Assembly: GCA_934757945.1 (NCBI GenBank)
Contig: CAKVLT010000012.1
Span: 1-41,971 of the forward strand
Source of the DNA: an uncultured Bulleidia sp.
GTDB taxonomy: Bacteria; Bacillota_I; Bacilli_A; Erysipelotrichales; Erysipelotrichaceae
DNA length: 41,971 nt
Direction: 5' to 3'
Position 1 is the stretch's first letter. Each line of letters begins with the position of its first letter. This document shows positions 15,750 through 23,619 of the stretch, piece by piece. Under the pieces are notes generated by a model. It had not been told where the DNA came from. It made no database searches and worked only from the letters and a program-made list of their open reading frames with translations. The position numbers were made by a program, and so were the translations under genes.

Positions 15750-16253
15750 TTACTCAAATTTTTTTGCTATATCGTCCCACTCTACTTTTGGCATAGCTGT
15801 AGTAATCTGAGCGAAAACTTCTCTTCCGCTATCATGTAATTCCTTAAGTAACTTGTATTTTTCTTCATTAATATAAACACCGTCACTTATTTCTTGTTTA
15901 CCTGTTGTTACTCTGCCATTTGTGCCATCAACTTCAGGGCCAATATTTATATGCTGAATTTTAGAACATGCGTTTGCCAATTTGTATGCGTCTTCAACAG
16001 TAGCTACAGAAATAAACACTTTTTCTTTGTCATATTTTGAACCATTTAATTTTTCAATAGCTTTGTTCATGTCCCATACAAGGCATTTAGAAACTCCTGC
16101 TGGTTTTGCAAGTTTTAAAGTAGTTTTGTGTAATTCATCATTTGCAGCTTCGTCATTTACGACCACTAAGACTGTTGGCTTATATACGCCACACCAGGTA
16201 ACAGCCACCATTCCATGAATTAATCTTCCGTCAACTCTCATCAATTGAATCAT
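15750..16253 (-). CDS. PTS mannose-family component IIB
   Basis: IIB takes phosphate from IIA and passes it to the incoming sugar. The 167-residue protein has the family start MRVDGRLIHGMV with the phosphorylated His13, followed by VVVNDEAA and a glycine-rich NIGPEVDGTNGR segment. It is encoded as a separate protein rather than fused to IIA. It starts behind a GGAGGAC ribosome site and lies 22 nt after IIA. Confidence 0.92.
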   Translation of the reverse strand: MIQLMRVDGRLIHGMVAVTWCGVYKPTVLVVVNDEAANDELHKTTLKLAKPAGVSKCLVWDMNKAIEKLNGSKYDKEKVFISVATVEDAYKLANACSKIQHINIGPEVDGTNGRVTTGKQEISDGVYINEEKYKLLKELHDSGREVFAQITTAMPKVEWDDIAKKFE

Positions 16254-16275
16254 ATTATTAGTCCTCCTTTAATGA

Positions 16276-16674
16276 TCAATCATCGTCGTCATCTGTCATA
16301 TTCAGTACATCATTCATATAACAGAATTGACTTTTTGACATTTCAATAGCGCTTCTAATAAACTCATCATTAACTTCATCACTTGCAAAAACACATTCCA
16401 TAATCACTGATAAATTCATACCAGTTACCAGGTGGAATTTGTAATTAAGCAAATTCTTAAAAAAGCATTGATTAACGGAACCACCATACAGATCTGTAAA
16501 AACTATAACGTTATCATCTTTATATTTGGTCAACAAATCCGTAACCTTATTTTCAAAACCGGTATCCGTCATAGTTTGTTCTAAATAGTCGACATTGTTG
16601 CCACCAAAGAATTCAACTGTGTTTTTCATTCCTTCTGCCAGTTTTCCGTGGGAAGCAATGATTATTCTATTCAT
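16276..16674 (-). CDS. PTS mannose-family component IIA
   Basis: IIA accepts phosphate from HPr on a histidine. The 132-residue protein begins MNRIIIASHGKLAEGM with the active His9 and contains VIVFTDLYGGSVNQ, the family's second conserved block. The C-terminus is unusually acidic, with five consecutive Asp. It is the first gene of the PTS operon, preceded by GGAGGA at 16681-16686. Upstream lies a 536-bp control region shared with the SIS gene. Confidence 0.92.
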   Translation of the reverse strand: MNRIIIASHGKLAEGMKNTVEFFGGNNVDYLEQTMTDTGFENKVTDLLTKYKDDNVIVFTDLYGGSVNQCFFKNLLNYKFHLVTGMNLSVIMECVFASDEVNDEFIRSAIEMSKSQFCYMNDVLNMTDDDDD

Positions 16675-16809
16675 AACTTATCCTCCTAGTAATTTCGTTA
16701 TAATGTATCTGAGCTATTAGATTACTCTTAATGTACTTCTCTAATATATATTTGTAAATAGTTTGTATATATTTTTATGTGCTTTTTATTAAATTCATTT
16801 GTAATTCTT

Positions 16810-16823
16810 TGAAAACGTTTTCA
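16810..16823. promoter_or_regulatory. cre site (CcpA operator)
   Basis: TGAAAACGTTTTCA is a perfect palindrome and fits the catabolite-responsive element consensus TGWAARCGYTWNCW. It lies 136 nt upstream of the IIA start. CcpA bound there would be expected to lower PTS operon expression when preferred sugars are present. Confidence 0.8.
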
Positions 16824-16866
16824 TTTTGCTGCTTTTCACATCATTTTATCGCATTTTGCGCCAAGC

Positions 16867-16880
16867 AATATATATTATCT
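16867..16880 (-). promoter_or_regulatory. Left arm of the 14-bp inverted repeat, candidate -10 region of the PTS operon
   Basis: AATATATATTATCT is the exact reverse complement of the arm at 17150-17163, which contains the -10 of the SIS gene. By symmetry, minus-strand TATATT here could serve as the -10 of the PTS operon. The matching -35 position (minus CATAAA) is weak, so an operator role is equally possible. Confidence 0.45.
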
Positions 16881-17134
16881 GGTAGTTGATTTATGCGTAT
16901 GTATATTAACTGTATGCGTCACTATATATATTCTTCATGTAAAATATAGTTGTTTATTGTGTTTTTCCTATTTTTTCCATTTTATTCGGACAGACACATC
17001 CATTAAATTATTGATTTCATTCATTTGTTTTTTTGTGTCAGTAATAAATATATATCATCTCCTATATAAAAGGATATAAAGAAACCAATTATTTCAATTT
17101 CACTTTGAAAATATCTATTTTTGTATATATTTTA

Positions 17135-17163
17135 TTGACACTGCGCCAAAGATAATATATATT
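17135..17163 (+). promoter_or_regulatory. Promoter of the SIS gene
   Basis: A consensus -35 TTGACA (17135-17140) is followed after exactly 17 nt by TATATT (17158-17163), about 50 nt before the ATG. The spacer contains GCGCCAA and the start of the 14-bp repeat AGATAATATATATT (17150-17163), so a regulator binding the repeat would cover the promoter. Confidence 0.65.
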
Positions 17164-17210
17164 TTTAGTGAGCTGTTAGAGAACAAAACATATATCAAGG
17201 AGATTTTATA

Positions 17211-18341
17211 ATGACAGTAGAAAAACTATCAATGATTGGGCATGTTAAAGACACGCCAAGAGTAATCAAAAATGCATACAACAACCGCAGCGAATACATG
17301 AACAGTTTTGTCGAGGCATTTGTAAATCACGATTTCAAAAAAGTATATTTTTTAGGATCCGGTACATCTCATCATGTATCCTGGGTAATCAAAAACATTT
17401 TTGTAGATATGCTGGGTATTGAAGGTGTTGCTTGCGAACCTACTATTTTTACTCATCACGAAGCAGAAAAACAATCTGGATTATTTAAGCCAGAAGAAAT
17501 TTGTGTTATTTGCTTCTCACAGCACGGAGACAGTATTTCCACTTGTGAAGCTGCAAAGAAAGCTAAAGAACTTGGTTTCTACACAATCGGTGTTACAGAA
17601 GCTCTTAACAGTGTATTAGAAGACATGACAGATTCTTATTGTCACCTTGTTTGTGAAGAAGAAGAAATCGGTCCTGAAACAAGAGGTTACACTGAAACTA
17701 TTTTCCAGTTCTACATTTTAGCAATTGAAGTTGCAAAACAGAAGGGCGCTATTACTGAAGCCCAGTATGAAGCAATGGATAAAGATGCTTTAGATCTCGC
17801 AAACAACTTAGACACTATCGTCAATGAATCTGTTGAATGGTATAACAGAAACAAAGAAGAATTCTTACAGATGACTAAATCCTCCATTGCCGGCTATGGA
17901 AACAACTTCCCTACAGCTATGGAAGCACGTCTCAAGTTCTTCGAAACATACTCCAGACCATGTACTGGTTACGAAATGGAGGAACAGATGCACGGGCCAA
18001 TGAGAGCTTATAATGCTGAAAACTATATGTTCTTAATCGGTTCCGAAGGAGAAGCAGAATTCAAGAGATTATGTGAACTCGTTCCATATTATAAAGATGT
18101 ATTTACAGAACATGTATTTGTAGTAACATGCGAAGATGGTATCGAAATTACTGATAAAGACTTAAAGTTCACTTATAAAACAACTGATATCTTATCCCCA
18201 ATTGTTTATATTATTCCGTTCCAGGTATTGTCTGCTTTGATTTGTGAAGATGTTGGAATTGACACTAAAGTTAGTCCAATCAAAAAGAGATATGTCTCTT
18301 CTCATTATCCTGCCGCTAGACATGGAAATTTAACTAAATAA
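17211..18341 (+). CDS. Tandem SIS-domain sugar-phosphate isomerase/deglycase
   Basis: SIS proteins bind phosphosugars; relatives such as FrlB and GfrE/GfrF split fructose- or glucose-amine 6-phosphates and the GlmS isomerase domain acts on glucosamine 6-phosphate. The 376 residues hold two SIS domains (about 35-170 and 200-350). Visible blocks are YFLGSGTSHHVSW, ICFSQHGDSISTCEAAKKA, GPETRGYTETI and YEMEEQMHGPMRAY. The last (E..MHGP) is the conserved active-site region of GlmS/FrlB-type proteins. No glutaminase domain is present. AAGGAG precedes the ATG by 8 nt. It is divergent from a complete mannose-family PTS and next to a UTRA regulator, which is the classic layout for uptake and cleavage of a glycated amino acid or amino sugar. 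The precise substrate is unknown. Confidence 0.85.
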   Translation: MTVEKLSMIGHVKDTPRVIKNAYNNRSEYMNSFVEAFVNHDFKKVYFLGSGTSHHVSWVIKNIFVDMLGIEGVACEPTIFTHHEAEKQSGLFKPEEICVICFSQHGDSISTCEAAKKAKELGFYTIGVTEALNSVLEDMTDSYCHLVCEEEEIGPETRGYTETIFQFYILAIEVAKQKGAITEAQYEAMDKDALDLANNLDTIVNESVEWYNRNKEEFLQMTKSSIAGYGNNFPTAMEARLKFFETYSRPCTGYEMEEQMHGPMRAYNAENYMFLIGSEGEAEFKRLCELVPYYKDVFTEHVFVVTCEDGIEITDKDLKFTYKTTDILSPIVYIIPFQVLSALICEDVGIDTKVSPIKKRYVSSHYPAARHGNLTK

Positions 18342-18377
18342 CAAAAGAACATTTAGTTCCCGTTCATAAACTGCTGT

Positions 18378-18416
18378 AAGTTAGGAGAGACCCCCTTCTC
18401 TCCTAACTTATTTTTT
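18378..18416 (+). terminator. Intrinsic terminator of the SIS gene
   Basis: A perfect 13-bp stem (AAGTTAGGAGAGA at 18378-18390 with TCTCTCCTAACTT at 18397-18409) around CCCCCT is followed by ATTTTTT. The GntR gene downstream therefore needs its own promoter or read-through. Confidence 0.9.
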
Positions 18417-18492
18417 AGAAAAACATAAAAAAATATCTCTGTCTTATTAGCAGTAAATATATTATTATTAATGTAGAAAGTATAGATAATCT

Positions 18493-19233
18493 ATGGCAAA
18501 GAATCCTAAATATATAGAAATAGCAAATTATTTTATTCAGAAAATTGAAAATGAAGAATTAAAAGAAAATGAACCATTAGATCCAGAAGAACAGTTGTGT
18601 GCTCAATTCAACGTCAGTCACATGACAATGGCTAAGGCAATGAATGAACTGAGTGCTGAGGGATATATTAAAAGAATACCTGGAAAAGGAACTTTTATAT
18701 CCAGTAATTATAGAACTTCTTTTAAAAAACCAATCTCTTCCAGAAACAGTATTACTGCCCAAATTCAGGAAGCCGGATTAGAATCACGCATTGAGTTATA
18801 TAAATATTCTATTATCAGAGGCAAAGATGATCCTGAAGTCGCTGCAAAACTTCATATTTCTGAAGATGAATTTCTCCATTTTTTCATAAGGCTGAGATAT
18901 GCCAATGATAACTTAATGGCGATTTCATATACATATATTGTTCAAAAAGTGATTCCTACGTTAGATATCCACAAACTTGAAGGCTCTCTTAATAAATATA
19001 TCCAAGAATTAGGAATTGAACGAACAGATGGATCTACGGAGTTTTGTGCAACAATGCCAAACAAAGAAAATGCTAAAATCTTAGGAACTGATCATATTCC
19101 TCTGCTTAAGCAAACAATACGTTGGAATGTTGATGATAAGCCTTTTGAATTAACTTATCATTATTTCATCGGAACTAAATATTCCATCACATCGGATTTA
19201 CACATTATCCACAATAAAAAAGTGGTTTCTTAA
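18493..19233 (+). CDS. GntR-family transcriptional regulator with UTRA domain
   Basis: HutC-type GntR regulators bind phosphorylated sugars through the UTRA domain and release their operators. The 246 residues comprise an N-terminal winged helix (about 1-70; CAQFNVSHMTMAKAMNELSAEGYIKRIPGKGTF split by the recognition helix) and a C-terminal UTRA domain (about 95-240; FIRLRYAND, LLKQTIRWN). The ATG at 18493 has only a weak upstream purine stretch (GTAGAAAG). It lies directly after the SIS gene and probably controls that gene and the divergent PTS operon. The 14-bp inverted repeats in the 16.7-17.2 kb control region are candidate sites. Confidence 0.92.
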   Translation: MAKNPKYIEIANYFIQKIENEELKENEPLDPEEQLCAQFNVSHMTMAKAMNELSAEGYIKRIPGKGTFISSNYRTSFKKPISSRNSITAQIQEAGLESRIELYKYSIIRGKDDPEVAAKLHISEDEFLHFFIRLRYANDNLMAISYTYIVQKVIPTLDIHKLEGSLNKYIQELGIERTDGSTEFCATMPNKENAKILGTDHIPLLKQTIRWNVDDKPFELTYHYFIGTKYSITSDLHIIHNKKVVS

Positions 19234-19283
19234 ATTGAGCGAACTCACGGTTAATTCTTTATGGTTTTCCTCAATCAAATTAT

Positions 19284-19332
19284 AAACGGCAATGTAAATT
19301 TGGATTAATTCATCCTGTTTACATCGCCGTTT
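19284..19332. terminator. Bidirectional terminator between gntR and the pilus operon
   Basis: AAACGGCAATGTAAA (19284-19298) pairs with TTTACATCGCCGTTT (19318-19332) with one mismatch. An A run or T run flanks both sides. It separates two convergent genes and can serve both strands. Confidence 0.8.
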
Positions 19333-19345
19333 TAACGTTTATCAG

Positions 19346-19969
19346 TTAATTATATGTTGCATCACCCTGGAAGACATTGGATTCAGATTCATCCTCTGTA
19401 ATCACAAGGCCATTGGTATTTGCAGCACCTTCTATTGTTTCATAGAAAGTAATGGATAAAGTCGTATAGATTTCATCAGATCCAGATAAACTGTCTTTAC
19501 CACCTGCATCAATAGACACATCCTGAATGGTACATCTGTACTTTAAGGAGTGTAAAGAATACAGGATACCTTTGACAGTATCATAGTTATCGGATTTAAA
19601 AGATAAGTTGGCAGTACGTCTTACAATCGTACCTGTAAGAGTAGGATCATTCCATGTAATGGAAATATTGTCAGCTTTTCCGTTTAATACATTACCGACT
19701 TCATTCACTTCCTGAGAAAGATTGTTGTACACAGCTATCTCTCCCACTTCATCATTTTTATGTTCTTCTATGTAAGCTTCCATGTTTTTCATGGTCGCAG
19801 ACTGTGTCTGTGCCAGTAACAACCCTGTTTCAAGTTGCGTAGTATCATAGGTTGTTTCAGCATTTTTAAATGTCTTATAGGCAAATTCATAATAGAAGAT
19901 ACCCAAACCAACAATAGCACAAAGCAATACAAGCAATGTTTCTCTCAATGTAAACTTATGATTCAACAT
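19346..19969 (-). CDS. PilO-like inner-membrane pilus assembly protein
   Basis: PilO and PilN pair through their periplasm-side (here extracytoplasmic) domains and link PilM to the pilus machine. The 207-residue protein has one N-terminal transmembrane helix (about 9-28), a coiled-coil stretch (about 30-90; YIEEHKNDEVGEIAVYNNLSQ split), and a C-terminal alpha/beta domain (about 95-180), which is the PilO layout. Sequence similarity is too weak to be sure from motifs alone; position after PilM- and PilN-like genes supports it. The ATG at 19969 (MLNHKFTL) is chosen over an earlier one inside pilN; GGGG precedes it. It is the last gene of the operon. Confidence 0.7.
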   Translation of the reverse strand: MLNHKFTLRETLLVLLCAIVGLGIFYYEFAYKTFKNAETTYDTTQLETGLLLAQTQSATMKNMEAYIEEHKNDEVGEIAVYNNLSQEVNEVGNVLNGKADNISITWNDPTLTGTIVRRTANLSFKSDNYDTVKGILYSLHSLKYRCTIQDVSIDAGGKDSLSGSDEIYTTLSITFYETIEGAANTNGLVITEDESESNVFQGDATYN

Positions 19970-19970
19970 A

Positions 19971-20585
19971 TCAGTTTGCCCCCTCTGCACTTTCTACCAC
20001 TGTATGATAGGTAATCTCTATATCTGCAGTAACTGCTGCAGAATTACTGGAGTTGGAAGAAGTTGTAGTCACTGTAACATAGTCATTTCTTTCATCTGAC
20101 TGTAAAACACTGATAACTTGTGAAACTGTGGAAAGATCTGTTTCTGCGGTATATACAGAAATCTGATTGCCATGAATCCGGATGGAAGACACATCCACAC
20201 TGGAACGAATATCCTGATCAATCATATTTAATACATCCGTTCTGTTCAGACTGTTCTTTTCATCTTCTGTCAAGAAAGAGCCTACCAGATCATTGTATCT
20301 GGCCTTTACTTTATTAAAGTCTGCAGTATCTGCCTGTAAAGCCTGAATCTGTGACTGTAAAGCATTGTAGTTGGATTCCAGTTTTGACATCTTTGCCAAA
20401 GGATCCAGTACAAACAGTTTTGTAAAACACACTAAGAACACTGCAAACAATACAGAACAAACGGCTAATACCGTTTTATTCTCACTGACATCTTCTTTGA
20501 TGAAGTTCATGGATGTCTTAGCTGGATAGCTTCCTTTTTTAGGTTTCAAGGAGATTTCTTTGGATAATACTGATTTTTTACTCAT
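19971..20585 (-). CDS. PilN-like pilus assembly protein
   Basis: The 204-residue protein has a cytoplasmic N-terminus of about 38 residues, one transmembrane helix (about 39-60), a coiled coil (about 65-95; ESNYNALQSQIQALQADT) and a small C-terminal domain with a Ser/Asn-rich loop near the end. That is the usual PilN topology, in which the N-terminal tail binds PilM. The strict INLLPYRE motif of Gram-negative PilN is not present; SLKPKKGSYPAKTSMNFI may play its part. Placed between pilM and pilO in the standard order. It follows pilM after 17 nt with an AGGAGA site. Confidence 0.72.
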   Translation of the reverse strand: MSKKSVLSKEISLKPKKGSYPAKTSMNFIKEDVSENKTVLAVCSVLFAVFLVCFTKLFVLDPLAKMSKLESNYNALQSQIQALQADTADFNKVKARYNDLVGSFLTEDEKNSLNRTDVLNMIDQDIRSSVDVSSIRIHGNQISVYTAETDLSTVSQVISVLQSDERNDYVTVTTTSSNSSNSAAVTADIEITYHTVVESAEGAN

Positions 20586-20602
20586 ACACTAATTCTCCTT
20601 TT

Positions 20603-21577
20603 TCACTTTTCCAATGCGATACCATACGCTGCAGGGGCATACTGCAATACTTCTTCCTCAGTATTCAATGACTGTAAAGGAAGTAGCTTTACAGAAAGAT
20701 TTTCCTGAATGGCATCCAGTAAGCCCTGTATAAAAGAACCCTGACCATAGTAGTATAAAACATCCAGACTCGCATCCTGATTTTCATAGGAATAATAGTT
20801 GATGGATCTCATGATTTCCACAGAAATTCTGTTGTAGATTTCCACAACACTCTCTTCTTTTAATACCTGTGTATCAGATGTAAAGAGTTTATTTCTTGCG
20901 ACATGCGGATCACAGTTCAACAGATTTGCGCTTTCTTCCACAATGGTCTGTAAGCCCATATCCAGTGTTCTGCTTGTGTCATAGACACCATTTCTGTACA
21001 TGTCCAGTACAGTTTCCGTATCTCCCAAATTCAGTAACATCTGATCCCCGGTATCCAGGGTATAGTTTTTCATGAAGCAGGCAAGAGCCAGTTCTCTTGG
21101 TTCCAGACGTACCAGATGTAATCCAACACGTTTGAACATCTCTTTATATTCTTCAATGACTTTCTTATCTACTGCAGCCGCAAGAATCTCCATTTCTTTT
21201 GGAGTATCCCCGTCTTTGATAACAGAAGTAACTATATAGTCATAGGCATAACGATCTTTAGTATCCTGCAGCATATCATGGAATTCATAAGGCAGGTTAA
21301 CCAGTAACTGTTTTTCTGTCATAACAGGCATCACTGTTTTATGTAAATACACATTTGCATCAGGTAATACCAGTGCTACATATTTTGCCTGTATTTTCTC
21401 TTCTTTCAGTTTTTCTTTAATGGTATCTGCCATAGCTTCATAGGCAATCAATCCATCTGCACCTACTGCATTTTCCGGTGTATCAAAACATACATAGTTT
21501 TTCACTTCACCATTCTTTACTTCTACAATTGATGTAGTGCACATGCCTATCTCAATACCGACAATATCTTTTTTCAT
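20603..21577 (-). CDS. pilM: PilM-like actin-fold ATP-binding pilus protein
   Basis: PilM is a cytoplasmic FtsA-like actin fold that binds the PilN tail and couples it to the motor. The 324-residue protein begins MKKDIVGIEIGMCTTSIVEV, the actin-fold phosphate-1 region, and later has LLNLGDTETVLDMYRNG (phosphate-2-like) and YYYGQGSFIQGLLDAI (adenosine region). Length is near the usual 350. The ATG at 21577 is chosen because AGAAGGAG lies about 12 nt upstream and the family begins here; an earlier in-frame ATG at 21652 lies inside the peptidase gene. It sits between pilD and pilN in the operon. Confidence 0.85.
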   Translation of the reverse strand: MKKDIVGIEIGMCTTSIVEVKNGEVKNYVCFDTPENAVGADGLIAYEAMADTIKEKLKEEKIQAKYVALVLPDANVYLHKTVMPVMTEKQLLVNLPYEFHDMLQDTKDRYAYDYIVTSVIKDGDTPKEMEILAAAVDKKVIEEYKEMFKRVGLHLVRLEPRELALACFMKNYTLDTGDQMLLNLGDTETVLDMYRNGVYDTSRTLDMGLQTIVEESANLLNCDPHVARNKLFTSDTQVLKEESVVEIYNRISVEIMRSINYYSYENQDASLDVLYYYGQGSFIQGLLDAIQENLSVKLLPLQSLNTEEEVLQYAPAAYGIALEK

Positions 21578-21594
21578 ACTATCCTGCACTCCTT

Positions 21595-22374
21595 CTACAT
21601 TCCAAGTAATCCCATATACCACTGTACAACACTGTTCCCTAGACAAAGACAAATCACCGCAGATAGAGAAATAGAGGGTCCAAAGGGGATCTTATTCTGC
21701 TTTAAAGCTACTACAAATACTAATCCAATCACACAGGAAATCATTACATTCAATAATCCTGCAAAAGGTCCAAGAAACAGACTGACAAGGAAGAACAACT
21801 TGATATCTCCCCCACCCATGGTTTCTTTCTTTAATACTTTATCCATAATAAATACAAGTACCAGTATACTACCTGCAATCACACATCCTCCAAGTAATCC
21901 ATCAAAGAAACTCTGTGTATTTCCAATACAGTTGATCAGCCAGCATACAATGCCAAACAGAATATACCCATCTGGTATCTCATAAGACTTCAAATCCACA
22001 ATAGATAACCCAAGTAATACAAGAAATAACCCGTATATGGATACTAACTGTATATCTATCGTACCATGAATCATCAGATATCCTGCATAGACAATGCCCA
22101 TACCAAGCTCCACAAGTGTACTTGTGACAGGGATCCTGGCATGGCAATATCTGCATCTTCCTTTTAACACTACATATGATAATATCGGAAATAAATCCAT
22201 CACTCCCAGTTCATGTCCACAGCTGTCACAATGACTTCTACCCTTCCACCATGGTTCATTATCCAGCATTCTGTATGCCTGACACATCACAAAACTGCCT
22301 GTACAGGCACCTGATATAAACGCCAGTATCACACAATACCAGAAGATAAACGGAGTTTCATAAATACTTAACAT
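21595..22374 (-). CDS. pilD: Prepilin peptidase / N-methyltransferase (A24A)
   Basis: This membrane aspartic protease cuts prepilins after a conserved Gly and usually methylates the new N-terminus. The 259 residues carry the methyltransferase zinc motif as two pairs, CDSCG and CRYC, in the N-terminal cytoplasmic loop. Both catalytic Asp sites are present: DLKSYEIPDG and GGGDIKLF. About seven to eight hydrophobic segments fit the family. It is probably bifunctional because the four-Cys cluster is intact. Its substrates are likely the prepilins encoded just upstream in the same operon, including the giant. Starts 3 nt after the previous stop. Confidence 0.95.
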   Translation of the reverse strand: MLSIYETPFIFWYCVILAFISGACTGSFVMCQAYRMLDNEPWWKGRSHCDSCGHELGVMDLFPILSYVVLKGRCRYCHARIPVTSTLVELGMGIVYAGYLMIHGTIDIQLVSIYGLFLVLLGLSIVDLKSYEIPDGYILFGIVCWLINCIGNTQSFFDGLLGGCVIAGSILVLVFIMDKVLKKETMGGGDIKLFFLVSLFLGPFAGLLNVMISCVIGLVFVVALKQNKIPFGPSISLSAVICLCLGNSVVQWYMGLLGM

Positions 22375-22377
22375 ATC

Positions 22378-22803
22378 TCAATTCACTCCTTTTACCCATC
22401 TGTACTTCAGTTCTCCATTAACTACCTTTACTTCAATAATCAGGGAATTCACTTTTCCAAAGTACTCTTCTTTTCCAATAACTTCTTTTTCAGATTCATT
22501 GTACCCTTGAGTCTTTTCTCCAACAATCGTATTGGACACATTGTCATAGAAACCAATATAGCCACCAGTAATATGATGTGTACAATGTGTACCATCACAA
22601 CCATTTACAGGACACTGCATACCATTTAAAGAATTGACCTTTGCCGCACTCTCACACGTATTCAGCTTCATATTGTCATTGCCGCCAGCCACATGTCTGT
22701 GATACCAGGAAAATCCTGCCCATAACAGATACAAAGCTTCCACTATCAGTAAAGGAATCACAATAACTTCCAGTACACTGACACTTCCTTTTGTATTTCT
22801 CAT
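22378..22803 (-). CDS. Small membrane-anchored pilin-like protein with Cys/His-rich region
   Basis: The 141-residue protein starts MRNTKGSVSVLEVIVIPLL, a short basic leader, a Gly and a hydrophobic helix, so it may be a pilin-like subunit. Compared with classical prepilins the Glu falls at +6 instead of +5 after the Gly, and residue +1 is Ser. A region about 49-80 is rich in Cys and His (CESAAK, CPVNGCDGTHCTHH), which could bind metal or form disulfides. No known domain is recognised. The ATG overlaps the stop of the preceding pilin gene by 4 nt, so co-translation is expected. Could also be a TadE-like protein. Confidence 0.6.
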   Translation of the reverse strand: MRNTKGSVSVLEVIVIPLLIVEALYLLWAGFSWYHRHVAGGNDNMKLNTCESAAKVNSLNGMQCPVNGCDGTHCTHHITGGYIGFYDNVSNTIVGEKTQGYNESEKEVIGKEEYFGKVNSLIIEVKVVNGELKYRWVKGVN

Positions 22804-23348
22804 GAGGTTCCCTCCGGTTTTGGATCATTCAGAGGAATGACATCAAAGTCTCCTTCCATCAACGCATCAGATGAACTGTTGCTGCCAACTTCCAGATGTA
22901 CTGTAAAGTAAGACCCTGTCCATGTAATACTTGTTACTTTTGCACCAAGTCCATCAGGATACGCAGACTGTCCTAATACAGGCTTATAGGTTTCTCCTGC
23001 TTTAAAGGCAATCTGTCCATAGCCATCAATGACATTACCATCTTCATCTACAGATACCACACTGGTAAGATCTTTCTTTAAGGCATAGGTAACACTGAAA
23101 AAGGATTCAATATTTTCACCTTGTGCTTTAAACCCCGTAGTATATCTCAGTTCATTGGTCAATATACTTTCCAATGTAGTAAATAACTGAGGAGCCTGTG
23201 CTCTCTGCATACTCTTTTTAAATTCTTTCTGCGCTAAAGATACCCCAGTTGCCATACCCATACTTAATAAAGATACCAGTATGACTACACACAACATCTC
23301 TATCAATGTAAATCCACTCTGATGGATACGCTTCTTATTATTCACCAT
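22800..23348 (-). CDS. Type IV prepilin (minor pilin), PilW/GspJ-like size
   Basis: The N-terminus has a basic leader ending NNKKRIHQSG followed by FTLIEMLCVVILVSLL, a textbook class-III signal with cleavage after the Gly, Phe at +1 and Glu at +5. The rest (182 residues in all) is a soluble domain without Cys and a predicted beta-rich C-terminus. The ATG at 23348 (MVNNKKRI) is preferred since the preceding in-frame ATG at 23363 lies deeper inside the upstream gene; both overlap the upstream stop. Without a recognised domain it cannot be told whether it is the main shaft pilin or a minor one. Confidence 0.82.
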   Translation of the reverse strand: MVNNKKRIHQSGFTLIEMLCVVILVSLLSMGMATGVSLAQKEFKKSMQRAQAPQLFTTLESILTNELRYTTGFKAQGENIESFFSVTYALKKDLTSVVSVDEDGNVIDGYGQIAFKAGETYKPVLGQSAYPDGLGAKVTSITWTGSYFTVHLEVGSNSSSDALMEGDFDVIPLNDPKPEGTS

Positions 23349-23613
23349 AATAGTAATACCCATCCTCTGTCTTCTTCACAAAAACACTTGCAGAAACAGT
23401 ACTTCCATCGTTCTTCTTAATCACTACCTGAGCAGAAGACTGCGTAGTATTGCTTGTAATCTTAAACACCTTTACAGCATCCTTACTCTGTTTATTCATT
23501 CTGTTACTGGCCACAATACTTGTCTGTAAGATGATAAAGCAAAGAGATAAGACTATGATACTGATTAACACTTCCACAAGTGTTTCACCTTTACAAGAGT
23601 TTAACTTCTTCAT
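23338..23613 (-). CDS. Short type IV prepilin-like protein
   Basis: The 91-residue protein begins MKKLNSCKGETLVEVLISIIVLS. Gly9 is followed by a hydrophobic helix with Glu at +5, which fits prepilin peptidase processing, but residue +1 is Glu rather than Phe or Met. After cleavage about 82 residues remain, with a small C-terminal domain ending in a run of Tyr (YYYYGE). It resembles PilV/GspI-type minor pilins in size. AAAGG-type ribosome site and close spacing place it in the operon; its 3' end overlaps the next gene. Confidence 0.78.
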   Translation of the reverse strand: MKKLNSCKGETLVEVLISIIVLSLCFIILQTSIVASNRMNKQSKDAVKVFKITSNTTQSSAQVVIKKNDGSTVSASVFVKKTEDGYYYYGE

Positions 23614-23619
23614 AGCCTA

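Larger units (their letters stand above)
16675..17210. promoter_or_regulatory. Divergent control region between PTS operon and SIS gene
   Basis: No gene is present in these 536 bp, which are very A/T-rich. They hold a cre palindrome at 16810-16823, a 14-bp inverted repeat with arms at 16867-16880 and 17150-17163, the motif GCGCCAA beside each arm (16859-16865 and 17143-17149), and TTTGTATATATTTT twice (around 16762-16775 and 17120-17133). The layout suggests that the GntR/UTRA regulator and CcpA act here. The length leaves room for a leader RNA, but no riboswitch was recognised. Confidence 0.7.
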
